A stretch of 64,000 nt of DNA from Haemaphysalis longicornis (GCA_013339765.2 JABSTR010000942.1:124001-188000), one strand, 5' to 3'. Positions 36,246 through 48,921 are shown, numbered from the stretch's first letter. The notes: generated from the letters alone by a model not told the origin. Translations and numbers: made by a program.

Positions 36246-36795
36246 CAGTATACTCGCGATAATTCAAACTCGGATAGTTCAAACTTTCGGTTAATTCAAA
36301 CAAATTTCGAAATTTTCGTTGGCCCGCCGTTTTTTCGGCGTATTTTAAAGCCGCTTAATTCAAACTGCTTCATTACGTAAATTCGGTTAATTCGTAGTTT
36401 TTGCCTGTTCGTGCGGGAAAATATCTGCTGCATTGGCCGCTTCTAGCTGCATATTTGCATCCGTATGTCACTAACAGTCAAAAGCCGATTATCTGCTTAC
36501 ACGTGTCAAAGCAATGAACTGGCTGCCCTTACGGGCGTCGAAAATTTTGTTTTGAACTGTCAAGTAAAGACAAACCAGTCATTCATTCGTTTTTTTTTTT
36601 TTTTTAAAGTGTGAATAGCACTTCAGTACTGTGTGTGAATTACAGTACAATCAAACATATGTGAGTGTTTCACTACAACACAGGAAGGTATGTTGCTTTG
36701 AGTCGCATTTATGAGAACTTCTGATCATTCAAACTTCTCATAATCAAAAAAAAATTCCCTCCATTCCGAGTGTTGAATTATCAGCGAGTCTACTG
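36246..36795. mobile_element. 550-bp Tigger/pogo-like nonautonomous element
   Basis: The left end CAGTATACTCGCGATAATTC and the right end in reverse complement CAGTAGACTCGCTGATAATT match over about 28 bases, including the following CAAACTCGGA/CAACACTCGGA. TA precedes the left end. The interior repeats the TTAATTCAAAC motif and has no transposase frame. Confidence 0.75.
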
Positions 36796-37095
36796 TTATC
36801 GCAAATCGCTATGCTTGCCAACTACCTCAAATAGGTAGGACATGCGCGCCAGTTCGCAGCGAGTGGAACAAACGACGAAGCGAAGTGGCCCAATAAAAAC
36901 CCCGCCCGGTGGCCAAGGGGGGTTGCGCCATGCTGCAGCACGAGCGTCACGAGGTACGAATGCGGCCCGAGTCGCCGTTCGATGGAAGCCGACGAAAAGC
37001 AAAGAAGCCAAACGCGCGTGTGCTACGAGATGCAAGGCGTTGACGCTGCTAAGACCCGAGGTCACGGTTTAATTTCCGGCACGCGCGCTCCTCTA

Positions 37096-37241
37096 TGGGG
37101 GCAAAAGCAATAACGCCTGCGTATGAGTTTCGGCGCGTTAAAGATCCCCATGGTCAAAATAATCATCAAGCCTCAATCCATACGCCACTCATCCAATGCG
37201 TGCGAATCAAGTCAATCATCAATCAATCAATCAATCAATCA
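37096..37241 (+). mobile_element. tRNA-derived SINE, 3' half
   Basis: It contains TTTCGGCGCGTTAAAGATCC and GGTCAAAATAATC then an (AATC)n tail at 37216-37241. The tRNA-like head is missing. Confidence 0.65.
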
Positions 37242-37791
37242 GAAGCCCAAATAACAAGAGCCTTCCAATAAAATTTACTCCTTCGCCTCCTTCCGCGAAA
37301 ACGTTGAAAAACAACACATGTGCACAGGCAGAAGGAAACGAGGTTTTCATCAGGCCCCTGGAAATTTACACCGCCGCCTCGATAATCCAGTGTTCGTAGC
37401 TTGCGTTACACGCGCTTCCCCTCCACCACGCACGACGTCGTACATCCTTCTTCGCGAGCAGCCCAGATAGATGGCCCGCGCATGCGCCATGGCGCCCCTA
37501 CTTCTCTTTTCGTCCTGCTGTGGCCCGTGGGAGCGTGCACCAAGGCTGCTGTGCCTTCACATTATGTTTCGCATTTGCAGACAACGCAATGATCAGCTGA
37601 GTGTCAGCTGAGTGTCCCAAGGCTTGGTTGGAGCTGCTGACAAGGCATTTTTGTGCCCTTGCAGACGCTGCACGTTGAGGCACCCAGCAGTTTGTCCTAC
37701 GTAGGCCCTCTCGTCCGCTGCGACGCCGAGGTCGTTTACAAAATTCCGTTATGTACACGAGTGATTTGTAGGAGTATACGATGCATGGATC

Positions 37792-38306
37792 TTAAAGGAG
37801 CCATGAAGAGAAAATACAACTTCGTTTAATTTGAAAGAACGAGGATTCAGTATCTCACTCAGCTCCATTACAGCCACAAAAGATGTTTTTTTAACGAAAA
37901 AAAAAGAAGCAAGTATTTAAAACTTTCAAATTTTGCGCCACAGTGACGTGTTATGAGCAAGAATGACGTCATACGGGCCAAACAATAAAACATAATTTTC
38001 AGTGCGTTAACTGCACGTTAGCATTCAAGTGATGCGGTCACATGGAACTAGAGGCCCATTACAGACGTCCAGTCATGTGTCGTCGCGACAGGTCAGTAGG
38101 CGGCCGCCAATCGCACAAACAAGGTTCCGTGACGTCATAGAAAAGTTGCGGGAAATTGGCTAGGGGGGTCGCGACTGCTTCACACGTTTTCTTTCATATC
38201 TCCGTTATTTGTTCGAAGATTGGGATGACATTGGTATCATTGTTATCGGGACTAAGCAGTATTTCTAATGAAGCCAACTTGTATATTGTTTTCATGGCTC
38301 CTTTAA
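37792..38306. mobile_element. 515-bp piggyBac-like MITE flanked by TTAA
   Basis: TTAA at 37792-37795 and 38303-38306 flank inverted ends AGGAGCCATGAAGAGAAAAT (left) and AGGAGCCATGAAAACAATAT (right, reverse complement). TTAA duplication with short inverted ends points to piggyBac-type mobilisation. No transposase is encoded. Confidence 0.75.
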
Positions 38307-38363
38307 GAAACGGTGAACTGTTCGTAGGGGAAGGGAGCTTACTAGGTGATTTGACAACGACAG

Positions 38364-38570
38364 ATTGATCACGGGGTTTCACTCGCCGAAGCTACACTCA
38401 GGCTCTGACGCGCCGCAGAGGACTCCGGATGAATTTCCACCACCTGGGGGTCTTTGACGTGCGCCGAAATCTCGGACACACGGGTGTTTTCGCTCTTCGC
38501 CTTCACCTGAAAAGCGGCACCGCGGCCGCGGATTCGAACCCGCGTCCTCGGGTTCACCAAGCAAGGACAG
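38364..38570 (-). mobile_element. tRNA-derived SINE, head partly missing
   Basis: In minus orientation it shows GTGCGCCGAAATCTCGG, CACGGGTGTTTTCGCTC and GGATTCGAACCCGCG (box B complement). The extreme tRNA-like 5' end is lost after 38570. It lies 58 bases beyond the TTAA MITE. Confidence 0.8.
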
Positions 38571-39257
38571 ATACGACAACAGAACGGAAGCTCTGCGCTG
38601 TGGTGCTGATTAGCCTGGTTTATACGTGGTAGTGTCTGTGGAGAACGGATTGAGGCAAACCCAACAGAAGAAAACAACACAGAAGAAACACGCCGGGGTG
38701 GCCAAGCTTTCGCGAAAAAAAAAAAAAGCTACACAAATGCTATAACGCTGGTTAGAACAAAAAACAATGAACACGAAGTATGTTTTTTTTTTTTTTGTTT
38801 CCCGTGCGAGCAGAATAAGTGGTCCACCACGGAACGTGACGCATCCATCGGGTGGAGAAGCAGAGATGAACCGGTTACTTCCGCATCTGCGCTGTCCGGA
38901 CCGTATAATGAGACCAGCGAATGCTTTTCCTCTCCGTTTTTTGGGGGGAGGGGGGGGGGGGGGAGGCACAGTTTCCAGAAATCGCTCCAGATTACAGTAC
39001 CACGGAACAACCCGGGCATCTCTGATTGATCAGTTCAGGGCAATCTCGCAGCAGCTCGCACGGCCAACGAGTGTTCCACATGACAAAAGCTGTAGCGCCC
39101 GTTTCAGGGACGGAAAACTGAAGAGTCTAGGCTCAAACATGACTCGGCTGGGCGACAGAGCCTTAATACGTGAGCCCCTTTCGAAGCGATATTATCCGCG
39201 ATTGATGAATACGGGGCCCTTCTAGATTATACAATCGCCGCAGTAGACAGGAGCTTA

Positions 39258-39278
39258 TCTCTCTCTCTGCATCTGCGT

Positions 39279-39316
<38 letters not shown>

Positions 39317-39317
39317 A

Positions 39318-39365
<48 letters not shown>
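39258..39365. repeat. (CT)n microsatellite
   Basis: About 105 bases of CT with TTCT and ATCT interruptions. Confidence 0.95.
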
Positions 39366-39369
<4 letters not shown>

Positions 39370-41230
39370 GCCCGAAAAAGAATTTCCGGAAAAATAATCA
39401 AGGGCCCTACTGACTGATCTTAGAGGCTCAAAGTCCTACAAAACAAACGTTCCGACTGCTTATCAATCCCGTATAAGAACCGTTTGTTGAAATCATATTC
39501 GCGAATAATATATGCAATCGCATGTGCTTCCATTACTAAGACAAGCGTCGAGCGCCCTGATTCTGCGACCCCTCCTCTAATCTGACAAAATAATCAGTAT
39601 GAAGGTAGTGCGCCAAAGCTATACCATGTCTCAAAACGGCGCATTACTCAAGGCTCGTTCCTGGAATGCACACTCGCCAGGAACTTCCATTATGGTGAAA
39701 CTGCAAATACAACACGCAAAGGCTCGCAAAGCCGTCCGCACGGTTTTTATTGCGCACTAAGCACGGATTGGGCCCCTCGGGCCGAATCGCTTTCGGGTTT
39801 CTCGCGAACAAGACCCGTCCGTTCGAGAAAATACGGAGGATAGTGACAAAAATAACGAAAAAAAAAACATATCGACCGTTCCCGTCAACGCTATAAGGTA
39901 TTGCGCTAGATTTGGGCGCCCTTAATGACCGAAGTGGGGGCCGGCGCGCGAAATTAACGAAGACCAGAGGTGCCGAGAAAAGAATACCCGCTTAACCAAA
40001 CGGCTCGATTCACCCGAGAGGCGCGAAAATTGAGGATTGTAGAAATAGTGATTAAAAAAAAAAAAAAAGACTGCGCGCCTGTGACTGAGAAGCGAGGTAG
40101 AAAGCGCGTCGAACTAAAACCAGGTCAAGCATCGCAACAAACGACCCACGAACGCTCCTTCAAACGGACCGCCCCGAGGGGGGAAGAAAAGAAAAAAGGA
40201 CATCGCGAGGGGAAAACGACCTAAAACGTCGTCCTCGGTCGCCGAAGCGGCAAGTTCGAAAACGAAAGAAGCACGGCAGAGCGAGAGGAGAAACAACGGT
40301 CAAATTAGAGCAGAGGCCTCCGCCTCAAAAACATTACTCGGCGTCGCCGCAGGGGGCTCCGTTTCGTCGTCACTTGGAACGCGCGCACGCAGAAGAAATC
40401 GTCTGCAGCTTCGGCCGCTTTTTCGCTTGCGCGTGCACGAGCGCTTGCTTGATGCCGCAGTCACGGCTGGCATAATAGTCTCTAAGAGGGTTGCGTGCAC
40501 ACGCGATGGTATATATACTCACACCCGGAGCCAGACATATACAATACTCGCTTCGCAAGAAAAGCCAGAAAAAAGAAAATCCCGAGGTTTATGATATCAC
40601 GCGGGGCGTCCTAGGGCGCGAGTCACGAAGCAAGACGTTGCATGCAACGACGGGAAGTACTATCGGAGTTGCCCGAAGCCTACCGCTCGCTGCGTTGCCT
40701 CTCTTAACGGAGGAGCGCGGCTTTACCTGATGCCGAGCGACGCCAACGCCGCTATCGTCTGCCAAGCTCGGAAGCAGTCGGAATCGCGTGCCCGTACCGC
40801 CTGCTAACACGTGAAATCCGAGTTTCGGCGACGCCTGTTGGTCTCCTGCCGAAGGCAGCCCCGAGTTGCGACAAGCTGAAGAAACCGCGCAAGGGACAAG
40901 CCGTGTGCATACGCCAACTCCGCGTATATCTATGTCTACGTGTAAAGTTCCCGTGCTTAGCGCTGTTGCTTCGGATAGTCGCAACGTGTCAACCTTCCCT
41001 AAATCTACAAATGTCGACAACACTTCGAGGAACCACGTTGAAGCGAAGTTTCACGTACACGTTTTCGGCCGAAACATAAATAAAACCTGAGCGGGAGTTG
41101 CGCTTAACCGGAGGACAGACACAGCGCTAAACAGGGTTGACTGTTGCAACAACGGATATATTGTTCCGGAGAGGAATACGTGAAATGAAGGTGTATTTCA
41201 CACACGTATGTACAGGGAAGCGAGCACCGT

Positions 41231-41286
41231 GTTGGTTGGTTGGTGCCAAGAGAATGGCTCATACCCACTCAGGGGGATTGGCCAGG
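41231..41286 (+). repeat. GGATTGGCCA repeat family, copy
   Basis: GTTGGTTGGTTGGTGCC, then CATACCCACTCAGG and GGGATTGGCCAGG. Confidence 0.65.
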
Positions 41287-42607
41287 AAATGGGCGCTAAC
41301 TGAGAAAAAAGAAAACTTGGCTCGGGATTAAAAGAAATACGGATCTATCACGAACCTCCTCTTCTGCGTTTAACCCCTAGCACATGTCCTCAATGCTTGG
41401 GGATATACGTACTAGCTTCCCGTTCTTTAGATGCTGAAACACTGTAGCAATATAACAGCCGAATCAGAGCTGTGCTTGTCCTTATGCTTAGCCCAGCCCT
41501 CGGATTATTTGTTTCTCAACACTCCAAAGTTCAAGAAACGCACAGTATATCGTTTATTGGACGGAGAACTTAATTACGGTTACTGTTTTTTTCTCTGTAC
41601 TAGAACAAGTTCGTAAACGCCGTTCCGTTCCCGTTTTTGCTTTTGCATCTGCCTTTGCCTTTTTTTAACCCGCGCGCCAAAGAAAATCTGAGCCGCGCGG
41701 CGAGTCCGTAACAGCATACACACGAATACGCTGACGGGAAACAGAAAGAAGAGACAACAGCTGGTCTGCTCGTAAAACGGTAGAAGCAACTCCTAAACAC
41801 CCCGTTTAATTTGCTTGGAGAGGAGAAGTTTCCCGCCATCTGTGACTCGTTCATTCACATTCTCCCTAAGCCACACACTGCGTGCGCGCAAAACGACACA
41901 CCGCGACGGCACTGTTCGCGCAAGCCAATCAGACGAGACGCGTACAAGCAGTGTATTACACCCTATTGCGACACCCTGGACGCGTGCGGCGATGCGAAAC
42001 GGAACGAAGGAAGACGATACAGTTCAACGCACTCGAGCTGTCATAGGCACTTCCGACGACGAAGTTCTCCAACGCGAAGACGCGTCGAGTTCAGAACTCG
42101 AATCTCCTCGGTGCGCGCCAGGCAAGGTCAACGGGCATCGCCTTTCAGACGCACCACAAAGGACAATACACCCTCATCGCAAAGGCGACGGCGACGCTAC
42201 GAGGGATGCTGCCTCGTTTGCACTCCCCAAGGGCGCCATCTGTCACACCATCTCTTCCACTACACGTATCCGCGCCTGCAAAAGCTCAGCACGCGGCAAT
42301 GACCGAGTTCGTCGCGCGCACTGTTTACGCAAGGACTCGCGCACATCCGCTGTCAGGCACAGAGACAGGCGGATTCTTTCCGCAGAGACAAGACTGGCGA
42401 CCACAAGCCGCAACGGGAGCTAATCTACAAAGCAGACGGGACGGGCGTCGCCAACGACGTCGAATGTAAACGACAGGCAGAATCTTCGGCCTCGCAGCAG
42501 GAAAGAACTCAGACCTGCAGTTTTCATAGCCATAAGTGCCCCATTCTGCAATAAACGGTCGTTATTGCCCGGCAAAGGAAATGGTAAATAATAAAAAAAC
42601 ACATTTG

Positions 42608-42686
42608 GGTTTGAGAGGGATTTGAACTCGGGTCTCCAGAACAAGATCCGAGTGCGGTAATTACAACGGCGCCAACTCGGCCCCGT
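42608..42686 (-). repeat. tRNA-like sequence (tRNA pseudogene or SINE head)
   Basis: The reverse complement has GGGGCCGAGTTGGCGCC (D-arm-like) and GAGTTCAAATCCC (box B-like). No proper anticodon stem can be drawn, so this is not a functional tRNA; probably the head of a different SINE family. Confidence 0.45.
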
Positions 42687-43925
42687 GCAAGAGCTAGCCT
42701 GGTATGAACGTGACGGAACGTGAGAACAACGGGTGCACGCCAGCCACGGAGAACTCTCATTCTGGGGAAGCTGCCGACGCTAAGTGCGGCCAGCCTGCCC
42801 GTCGAAATAGCTGGCGCTAGCGCCACGAAACAAGCTGATTGGCGCCAAGACGGAGAAACGAAATCGAAGGATACGCGAACACGACGTAGCAGTAAATAAG
42901 TCTTCCATAATCGCTACGCTTTCGCCTTCGAAGCACGTAAGCCCACTTAAGTGCCAAGGATTTTATTTTTCCGTAAGTGTGACGCGACAGACAGTTTCAA
43001 CCGAACTGCCGCTTTTTAAATGTATAGGCCTACGGACTCTCAACGTGCACCGTCAAAGAAGGACGCAGCGCCGAGGCTTTCCGTACGCCTGGGAGACGTT
43101 TCCGACCGCCACCCACGATGGTGACAAACGTCTTCCTCCTCGCCTCTAAGCGGCCTATATAAAACAGTTGTCCGAGCTAAAAAAAACGCAAAACAAAACC
43201 AACGCAGAGCCCGGAGCATGGGAACCTAAGAAGGATGCAGCCATGCAGTTCCGACATTGACGAACGGCACGCAGCCGCATACATTTTTCTCCTAACGAGG
43301 GCGTGCGAGTGTGCGTCTTTTCAGAGACAACTGATTCATTATCCCACGTGACTGCATTTCTGCTGTCCCTTTTGCGCAGTTTGTTTCCACCGTGACAGAA
43401 TGGGCGCGCAGTAACGGACGGCGGCAGACGACCCCGTGCGCGGCGTATACGCGCAGGCATGCTATACTAGGGTCGTCCGTCTGCTAAGCGTCGTCGCGCG
43501 GATAGCGGCAGTCCTGCTGCGCCGTCGCCCGCGAAAAACAAACAAAAACGAACTCCTACACTTCGCAAATGTTCCTTCTTGCACAATGAACCATTGTTGC
43601 CGCTTCGGCCGACGTTGAAGCATCGGGCTTCGAAAGTGAACTATCACATATGTAGCGCTCCAAATTGAGCGCCCGAAAATATGGACGCACCCAGACGCCG
43701 GACACAATGCGCAAAGACAATGAATGGTGTATGCCTTGCCCGAAGGAAGCATGCAATAACCAAGACTGAGCAAGAGATATTCGAGGTCACTCGATCAGCC
43801 GGTCACGAAAAGAAAACTAGGTATTACTGTAATTGAACCGCTCTGTGTTTCTTTCTGGGAAGCTTGCGTCTCGCCTCCATGCTGGGAACTATACAGCCAC
43901 GGGTCCTTACTGTTTTCAATTTCTG

Positions 43926-44503
43926 ACTGATTGATTGTAGGGTTCAACGCGCCGACGCAACGCCAGCGATGAGGCGCGCCGTAGTGGAGGGCTCCGGATT
44001 AATTTCGACCACCTGCAGGGGATCTTTAACGTGCGCCGAAACGGGCAGCTTCACCGCTCATGGCAGTCCTTTCAACAGTGATTACTCTGTAGTTACTCAG
44101 CGAAATGCAAAATATTTTCGCGCAGCTAATATTGCAGGTGCAAACTTGCTTTGTGCACAGTTTCAAGTCTTGCACGTTGCAGGACTAAGGTCCAGAGCCA
44201 TGTAAACTATTCCATACCAATGCATGGGGAGGAAGATTTGACAGCGAATTCCACAAAAAAAAAAAAAAAAAATTCGTAATCCTGAAAGTGCTTTTGGAGT
44301 TTTCATCTCCACGTTGACTTCTTGCTTCATGCCAAATATCATTTTCCTGAAGTGGTTGTGCTAGGTTCCTGAGAGGTAGAAATTTTGATCGAGAAAGCTG
44401 GGTCTGTCTCGGAACACACGGGCGTTTTTCCTTTTCGCCTCCATCAGAAAAACGGCCGTCGCGGCTGGGAATCAAACCCGCGTCCTCGTGCTCAGCAGCA
44501 CAA
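43926..44503 (-). mobile_element. tRNA-derived SINE split by a 365-bp insertion
   Basis: The 3' half (43926-44041, minus orientation) stops after GTGCGCCGAAA. The 5' half resumes at TCTCGG near 44407 and runs to the tRNA-like head (GGGAATCAAACCCGCG). The whole is flanked by a 15-bp direct repeat TGTTTTCAATTTCTG at 43911-43925 and 44504-44518, the target-site duplication of the original SINE insertion. Confidence 0.8.
44042..44406. mobile_element. Sequence inserted into a SINE
   Basis: About 365 bases separate two SINE halves that would otherwise be contiguous. It contains an A18-type run near 44254-44271. I see no clear terminal repeats or second target duplication, so its type is unknown. 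Confidence 0.5.
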
Positions 44504-44518
44504 TGTTTTCAATTTCTG

Positions 44519-47020
44519 CGCTGAGCAACAGATTAGCACATATCGATGACTCGGTACCTCTAGCGCTTAGTATCAGAGTCTTAGGTGCAGCATCCATACG
44601 AAGTGCTGAAGAGCCAAAAGGACTAATTTGTAAAAGGACGCCCACTGCGATCTCCACCCTATCTCTCACAAAGGAAGGGGCACAGTACTTCTCGTATTTA
44701 TAACTTACAAAGTCGAACCACCATACATCGGCGTCGATTAGGATCGGAAAATAGTCACTCACAATTCGACGCCCGAAATTTCGGCCACGTGAATTTTACA
44801 CAGGCACTCAAGCGGCCCCTATAGTAATTTTCCAGCACTCCGGCAATATTCAAACTCCAAATGATAACATGACCAAACAAAACGAAATAAGTGCTGGCTC
44901 AGAATTTTTCATCCGTAGTGGACCGCAGATGTTATACGCGTCGACAACGCGCCCCCCCCCCCCCCCCCAGCCTCCATTCCTTTTTTTTTATTATTATTAT
45001 TGGATGAGGAAAGCGAAACGCAATTACAAGTGATGGGAAATGCCCACAGCTATCCACTGAAAAGAATGCCGCTCACGTGGTATGGCGAAATCCCTGCATG
45101 TGCGTGTGGGACAAGAGTAAAGGAGCGCAGAATCACCCTCCACTTCCGTTGCAGGGAATTCAAGGTGACCACGAAAGGAGCCGTGATTTAAAAGGTCGAG
45201 GTGGTTCCCGCTAATGTTCGGTAGTACCGAAGCAGTCCGTTGCTTTCGAACAGCCCATGCGGTGGTGGCTAAACGCTAATCGGAGGCCTGTTTTATTTTA
45301 AGCCATTTTACACTGTTCAGAACTGTCCCAGAGCGGCAGCTCAGTGTTTTATTTTCCCATACAGAACTGCTCATAACTGGCGAATGAAAAAGCCCTACTA
45401 TCAGTCATTAAGCCACTTCAATCCATCTTATTCCACCTTATTCCGTCGTAATTCCCACACGGTTACTAATCATTAGGCCTCTTTTCACTATCAGTTTGGA
45501 CAGGACAGAATCGCCCCAGAGGAGCTACCCCGTATTTCATTCGCCCATAGTAGTTCAACTATGACAACAGTTCTGGGCTGTGCATGAACTGCCCTGGACA
45601 GTCAAATAGAAGAGACCGGGGGTTCATAAGATCACGTGACGCTGTGTTCTGGAAGCGCGTCCACTGCGAGGAGTGCGGCTCGCTGTTATAGACATACCGA
45701 GCGAGCAGACTGGACGGTGCCCGAACAGACACGGAGCGGCCGTATAATTTTACACTAAATTTCCAAGGGACTTTCGGTTTAATCGATTTACACAATAATT
45801 CGCATTAACTGTATCTGACATAAACAGGTTCGTATAACTAACCTCTCACACTTGCCCTTAATGACTCGTCAGTGCTGTCAAGGGACATGAAAAGAAACAC
45901 ATTCCATCAAGGCGGTTAGGCTGAAACAAATAACCTAAATGTGCAAGTGTCACGCAAATTCCCGACTAAAGGCGTCGATGCAAGTGCTGAAACTGCCAAT
46001 ATTCGAAGAGTTTAACTTAGCTTACAGCGCGGTTATACATTTTTACAAGGAAAAGCTATAAATTCCTGTCGACCTTGTACTAAAATTGCGTACCCACATT
46101 CGCCTGCTCCTTCAACGTCCGTCAAAATACACGCAGCGCGCTACAGAGCGCATATTATTTGGCGGAACAGGCATGCTCCGCGCGACCTCGGACCGGACAC
46201 AAATCAACGTCGATCGTGCTCAGCAACGAACAGACCAGCAAAAAAGCGAGACACAAAAAAACTTCAATCAGCGCTATTACACAGTTTGAAGTGTAACAAC
46301 ACGGGCCTATTTCCATCAAGGTGAGGTACTTTGTTTTCGGCCGGTAGAACAGGCTTATTCCCAAAGACAAAAAAAAAAAAAAAAAAAAAAGAAGAAGAAG
46401 AAGACTGACTTGAGCGACGTTCGGAAGGCGGCGCCCCCTATCGGGAAGAGAGAAAAAAAAAAAAAAAAAAACTGCCGATACGTGTTTTTCAACTCTCCGC
46501 CGGGAGTCAGCCAGGCAGTCAATGCCCGCAGCGAGCAATAAAACGGAGGCTATGAGACGAGATGTGCAGCGTTTTAGAACGTGTCCCGTCGCACGCGTCA
46601 GCGATCGTGATAATCGACGTACGTGCCGCGTAGCGGCGGTCAATTGTTGCGGCCACTTCGAACGCCCCGCAGCGGATCTGGCTATCGCGCCCAAAACGAG
46701 AAGGTTTAGGGAAGGAGAGGGTTAGACGTCGGGGCGAGGGGGGGGGGGGGGTGGTGGGGGGTGGGGGGGGGGGGGGCACGCAGATCCGAAGACCACCCCC
46801 TTGGAATGCTTCCGTGTTAACGACCTCGCTCAAGGCTGTTTCGGAGATGTTGTGTGCCGAAAAAAAAGAATGGATACACAAAAAAAATCACGCATTTTCA
46901 CGAAGTGAATCATGACGAGTGGGCGAAGCACTGAGGATCGTTCTTGCCGTAAATCACCCGTGGCATTGCCCACTCGCGCATGCAAGTGAGTGACAACGCG
47001 TGTGTACAGTATATACAATT
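44519..47020. other. No gene recognised
   Basis: Contains a C17 run (44952-44968), poly-A runs near 46370-46390 and 46452-46470, and the G-rich tract at 46731. No exon or repeat family identified. Confidence 0.4.
46731..46776. repeat. G-rich tract
   Basis: GGGGCGA then two G runs of about 14 separated by TGGTGGGGGGT. Possible G-quadruplex on the + strand. Confidence 0.8.
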
Positions 47021-47134
47021 CCAATCCAATCCAATCCGATACAATTCAATTTAACCAAATCCACTCCAAATCCAATCCAACCCAATCCATTTCAATCCAA
47101 CCCAATCCAATCCAAATCCAATTCAATCCAATCC
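47021..47134. repeat. Degenerate (CCAAT)n minisatellite
   Basis: CAATCCAATCCAATCC-type pentamers with frequent A insertions and T/C swaps over 114 bases. Not the arthropod telomere unit. Confidence 0.85.
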
Positions 47135-47504
47135 TGCAACCTTTTAGTTGGGCTAACATACACATATTCGGTTTATAACACTGTGTACACGGACGCCAAG
47201 GTACGGACAAAGCGAGGTCATAAGGTGCTTCGCACCTGAAAAATTAAAGGAGTGAATAAAGTAGTTTAAAATGGAGTACTCACAGCTTCAAGCGCAAACT
47301 GTCATGCACGGCTACCTGTGCACAGCTGTTCGGTTTAATTAACGCGCCGTTAACTATCTACACCACTCTCCTGTCACGGGCGTTGACGCCCCAAAAAATT
47401 GACAGATAAATTAAGTAAAAGAGGTCGTAGCGAATGACTTATTTTGCTTACGTCATGCATAGCGTACTTTTGATCAGTGGTGAACCCCATCATACATTCC
47501 TCAG

Positions 47505-47560
47505 CAATCGTCATCATCATCATCAGCCTATTGGGCTACACATCGGTACGACGCTAGGTC
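47505..47560 (-). mobile_element. Possible RTE 3' tail remnant
   Basis: CATCATCATCATCAGCCTAT resembles the reverse complement of the RTE 3' end with its trinucleotide tail, as at 22335. Too short to be sure. Confidence 0.25.
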
Positions 47561-47916
47561 TTTTACGTAGACTTTTAACGGGAAGCAACTGAAAAATATT
47601 AACGCGAGACCAGCACGCGTGCATTCCAAGGTCAGTTGAAGAAAAAAAAATTGACGCCCCCACATCCACTTGGCCAGAACCTGCCATCCACATTTCCGGA
47701 ATTGGCTACACCGCCTAACAAACTACATACCACTCAGGCGTACAGGCCAGTGACGCTGATCGTGAAAAGTCACGGCCGTTTCACCAATTCCCATTTGGCA
47801 TGCAGCGACGGCAACGTACCCACCCCTGCACAACGCACGGATACTCACTCGAAAGAATCGGCCAATTCGCGACTTCCAATTTCGCTGCCACGAGTCAACA
47901 TACGCACACCTACAAT

Positions 47917-47947
47917 TCTCACATACCCACTCAGGGGATTGGCCAGT
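47917..47947 (+). repeat. GGATTGGCCA repeat family, copy
   Basis: CACATACCCACTCAGGGGAT followed by TGGCCAG. Confidence 0.55.
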
Positions 47948-48354
47948 GACAGCGGCCGTTTGAACTCTGAGGGGGGATTATGGGTAATATGGATTATTAA
48001 TACGCACCGACAAAGGAATGAACGCGAAAAAGAGAAATAGAGAGAGAAACTTGGCCCAGAGTTTTCACGCCCAGCGACAAAATAACCCTAAGGGTAACAA
48101 TGCAGATGTTGTATAACGGCGCTTCGAGGTGAAATTTGCGCGGACATGAAAAACAAGACAATGGCTGCGGGGGATACCGATGATCACTTAAGTTCGGTCG
48201 CCTCACCTAATTAATGCAAACCGCAGGCAGCTCATTCATGCGTGTCGTTTAGCTTGCTTGGTTTTGTTTTTGCGTTTTCTGTTTTCGTGTTGACCAGGCT
48301 GAACAGTGTAGAGGGGCGCGAAGCCTTTTCCTCTAAACTCTAAGTTAAGAATGG

Positions 48355-48660
48355 CAACGGAAGTTGCCGCTGTGCCTCATCCCCGCAGCCGGATGTTACT
48401 CCGCGCGGCGCAAGTTAGCGCGTTTCTGGAAATATTTTGAACGTGGCACGAGCCGTTTCCGTGATTTTTTGGACTGAATACGCTTATAAACTACTGCAGC
48501 GATGACAAACAAAGTACGTGAGAAAAGGCAGACGATATCACGCATCCATAGCAACCTCCTTTCAAAACACGCGCGCCCGTTGACATCCGGGACCGTCGCT
48601 TAGGCGGAGTGATACCGTACATTAGCTATTGTCGTTCTTGACTTGTTCCCGAGTCTGTTT
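48355..48660 (+). repeat. Dispersed repeat family Y, copy 2
   Basis: Matches 24000-24335 over about 300 bases with small indels. Confidence 0.7.
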
Positions 48661-48891
48661 TTTCTGTCGAGTATGCATGGACGGACAAGAGAAGGGAGCC
48701 CCGCTGGATGCGGGCCCTGCCCGACTTCTTTTTTTTCTGATCTATGCTACGAGTTCGAAATAGTTCGTGTAACTAAACTGTACATTTGAGTCGACCATCG
48801 TCTGCCACGTGCCGTCGACCCCAAGCCAGTCATCTTTTCATCGCCTTCAACTTCGATCGATGATGATGATGATGATGATACCCTCAAAGCT

Positions 48892-48921
48892 TTGGCACGT
48901 ACCCACGGGGGGATTGGCCAG
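48892..48921 (+). repeat. GGATTGGCCA repeat family, copy
   Basis: GGCACGTACCCACGGGGGGA then TTGGCCAG. A (GATGAT)n array precedes it. A weaker half-copy, ACACAGGGATTGGCCAG, is at about 49021-49037. Confidence 0.5.

Larger units (their letters stand above)
38571..43910. other. No gene recognised
   Basis: Holds a G run (38943-38966), the CT array (39258), a GGATTGGCCA copy (41231) and a tRNA-like piece (42608). The two overlapping plus frames at 41811-42423 lack motifs and sit in CpG-rich DNA. Frames at 40589-41023 (minus) are likewise unsupported. Confidence 0.4.

Noticed and set aside
41811..42423. Two long overlapping plus frames
   Set aside because: Two frames are open at once in CpG-rich DNA, with low-information sequence and no motif.
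42608..42686. Functional tRNA gene
   Set aside because: A and B boxes are suggestive but no anticodon stem-loop or acceptor pairing can be drawn.
47021..47134. Possible telomeric repeat
   Set aside because: The unit is a degenerate CCAAT, not the arthropod CCTAA/TTAGG, and it lies internally.
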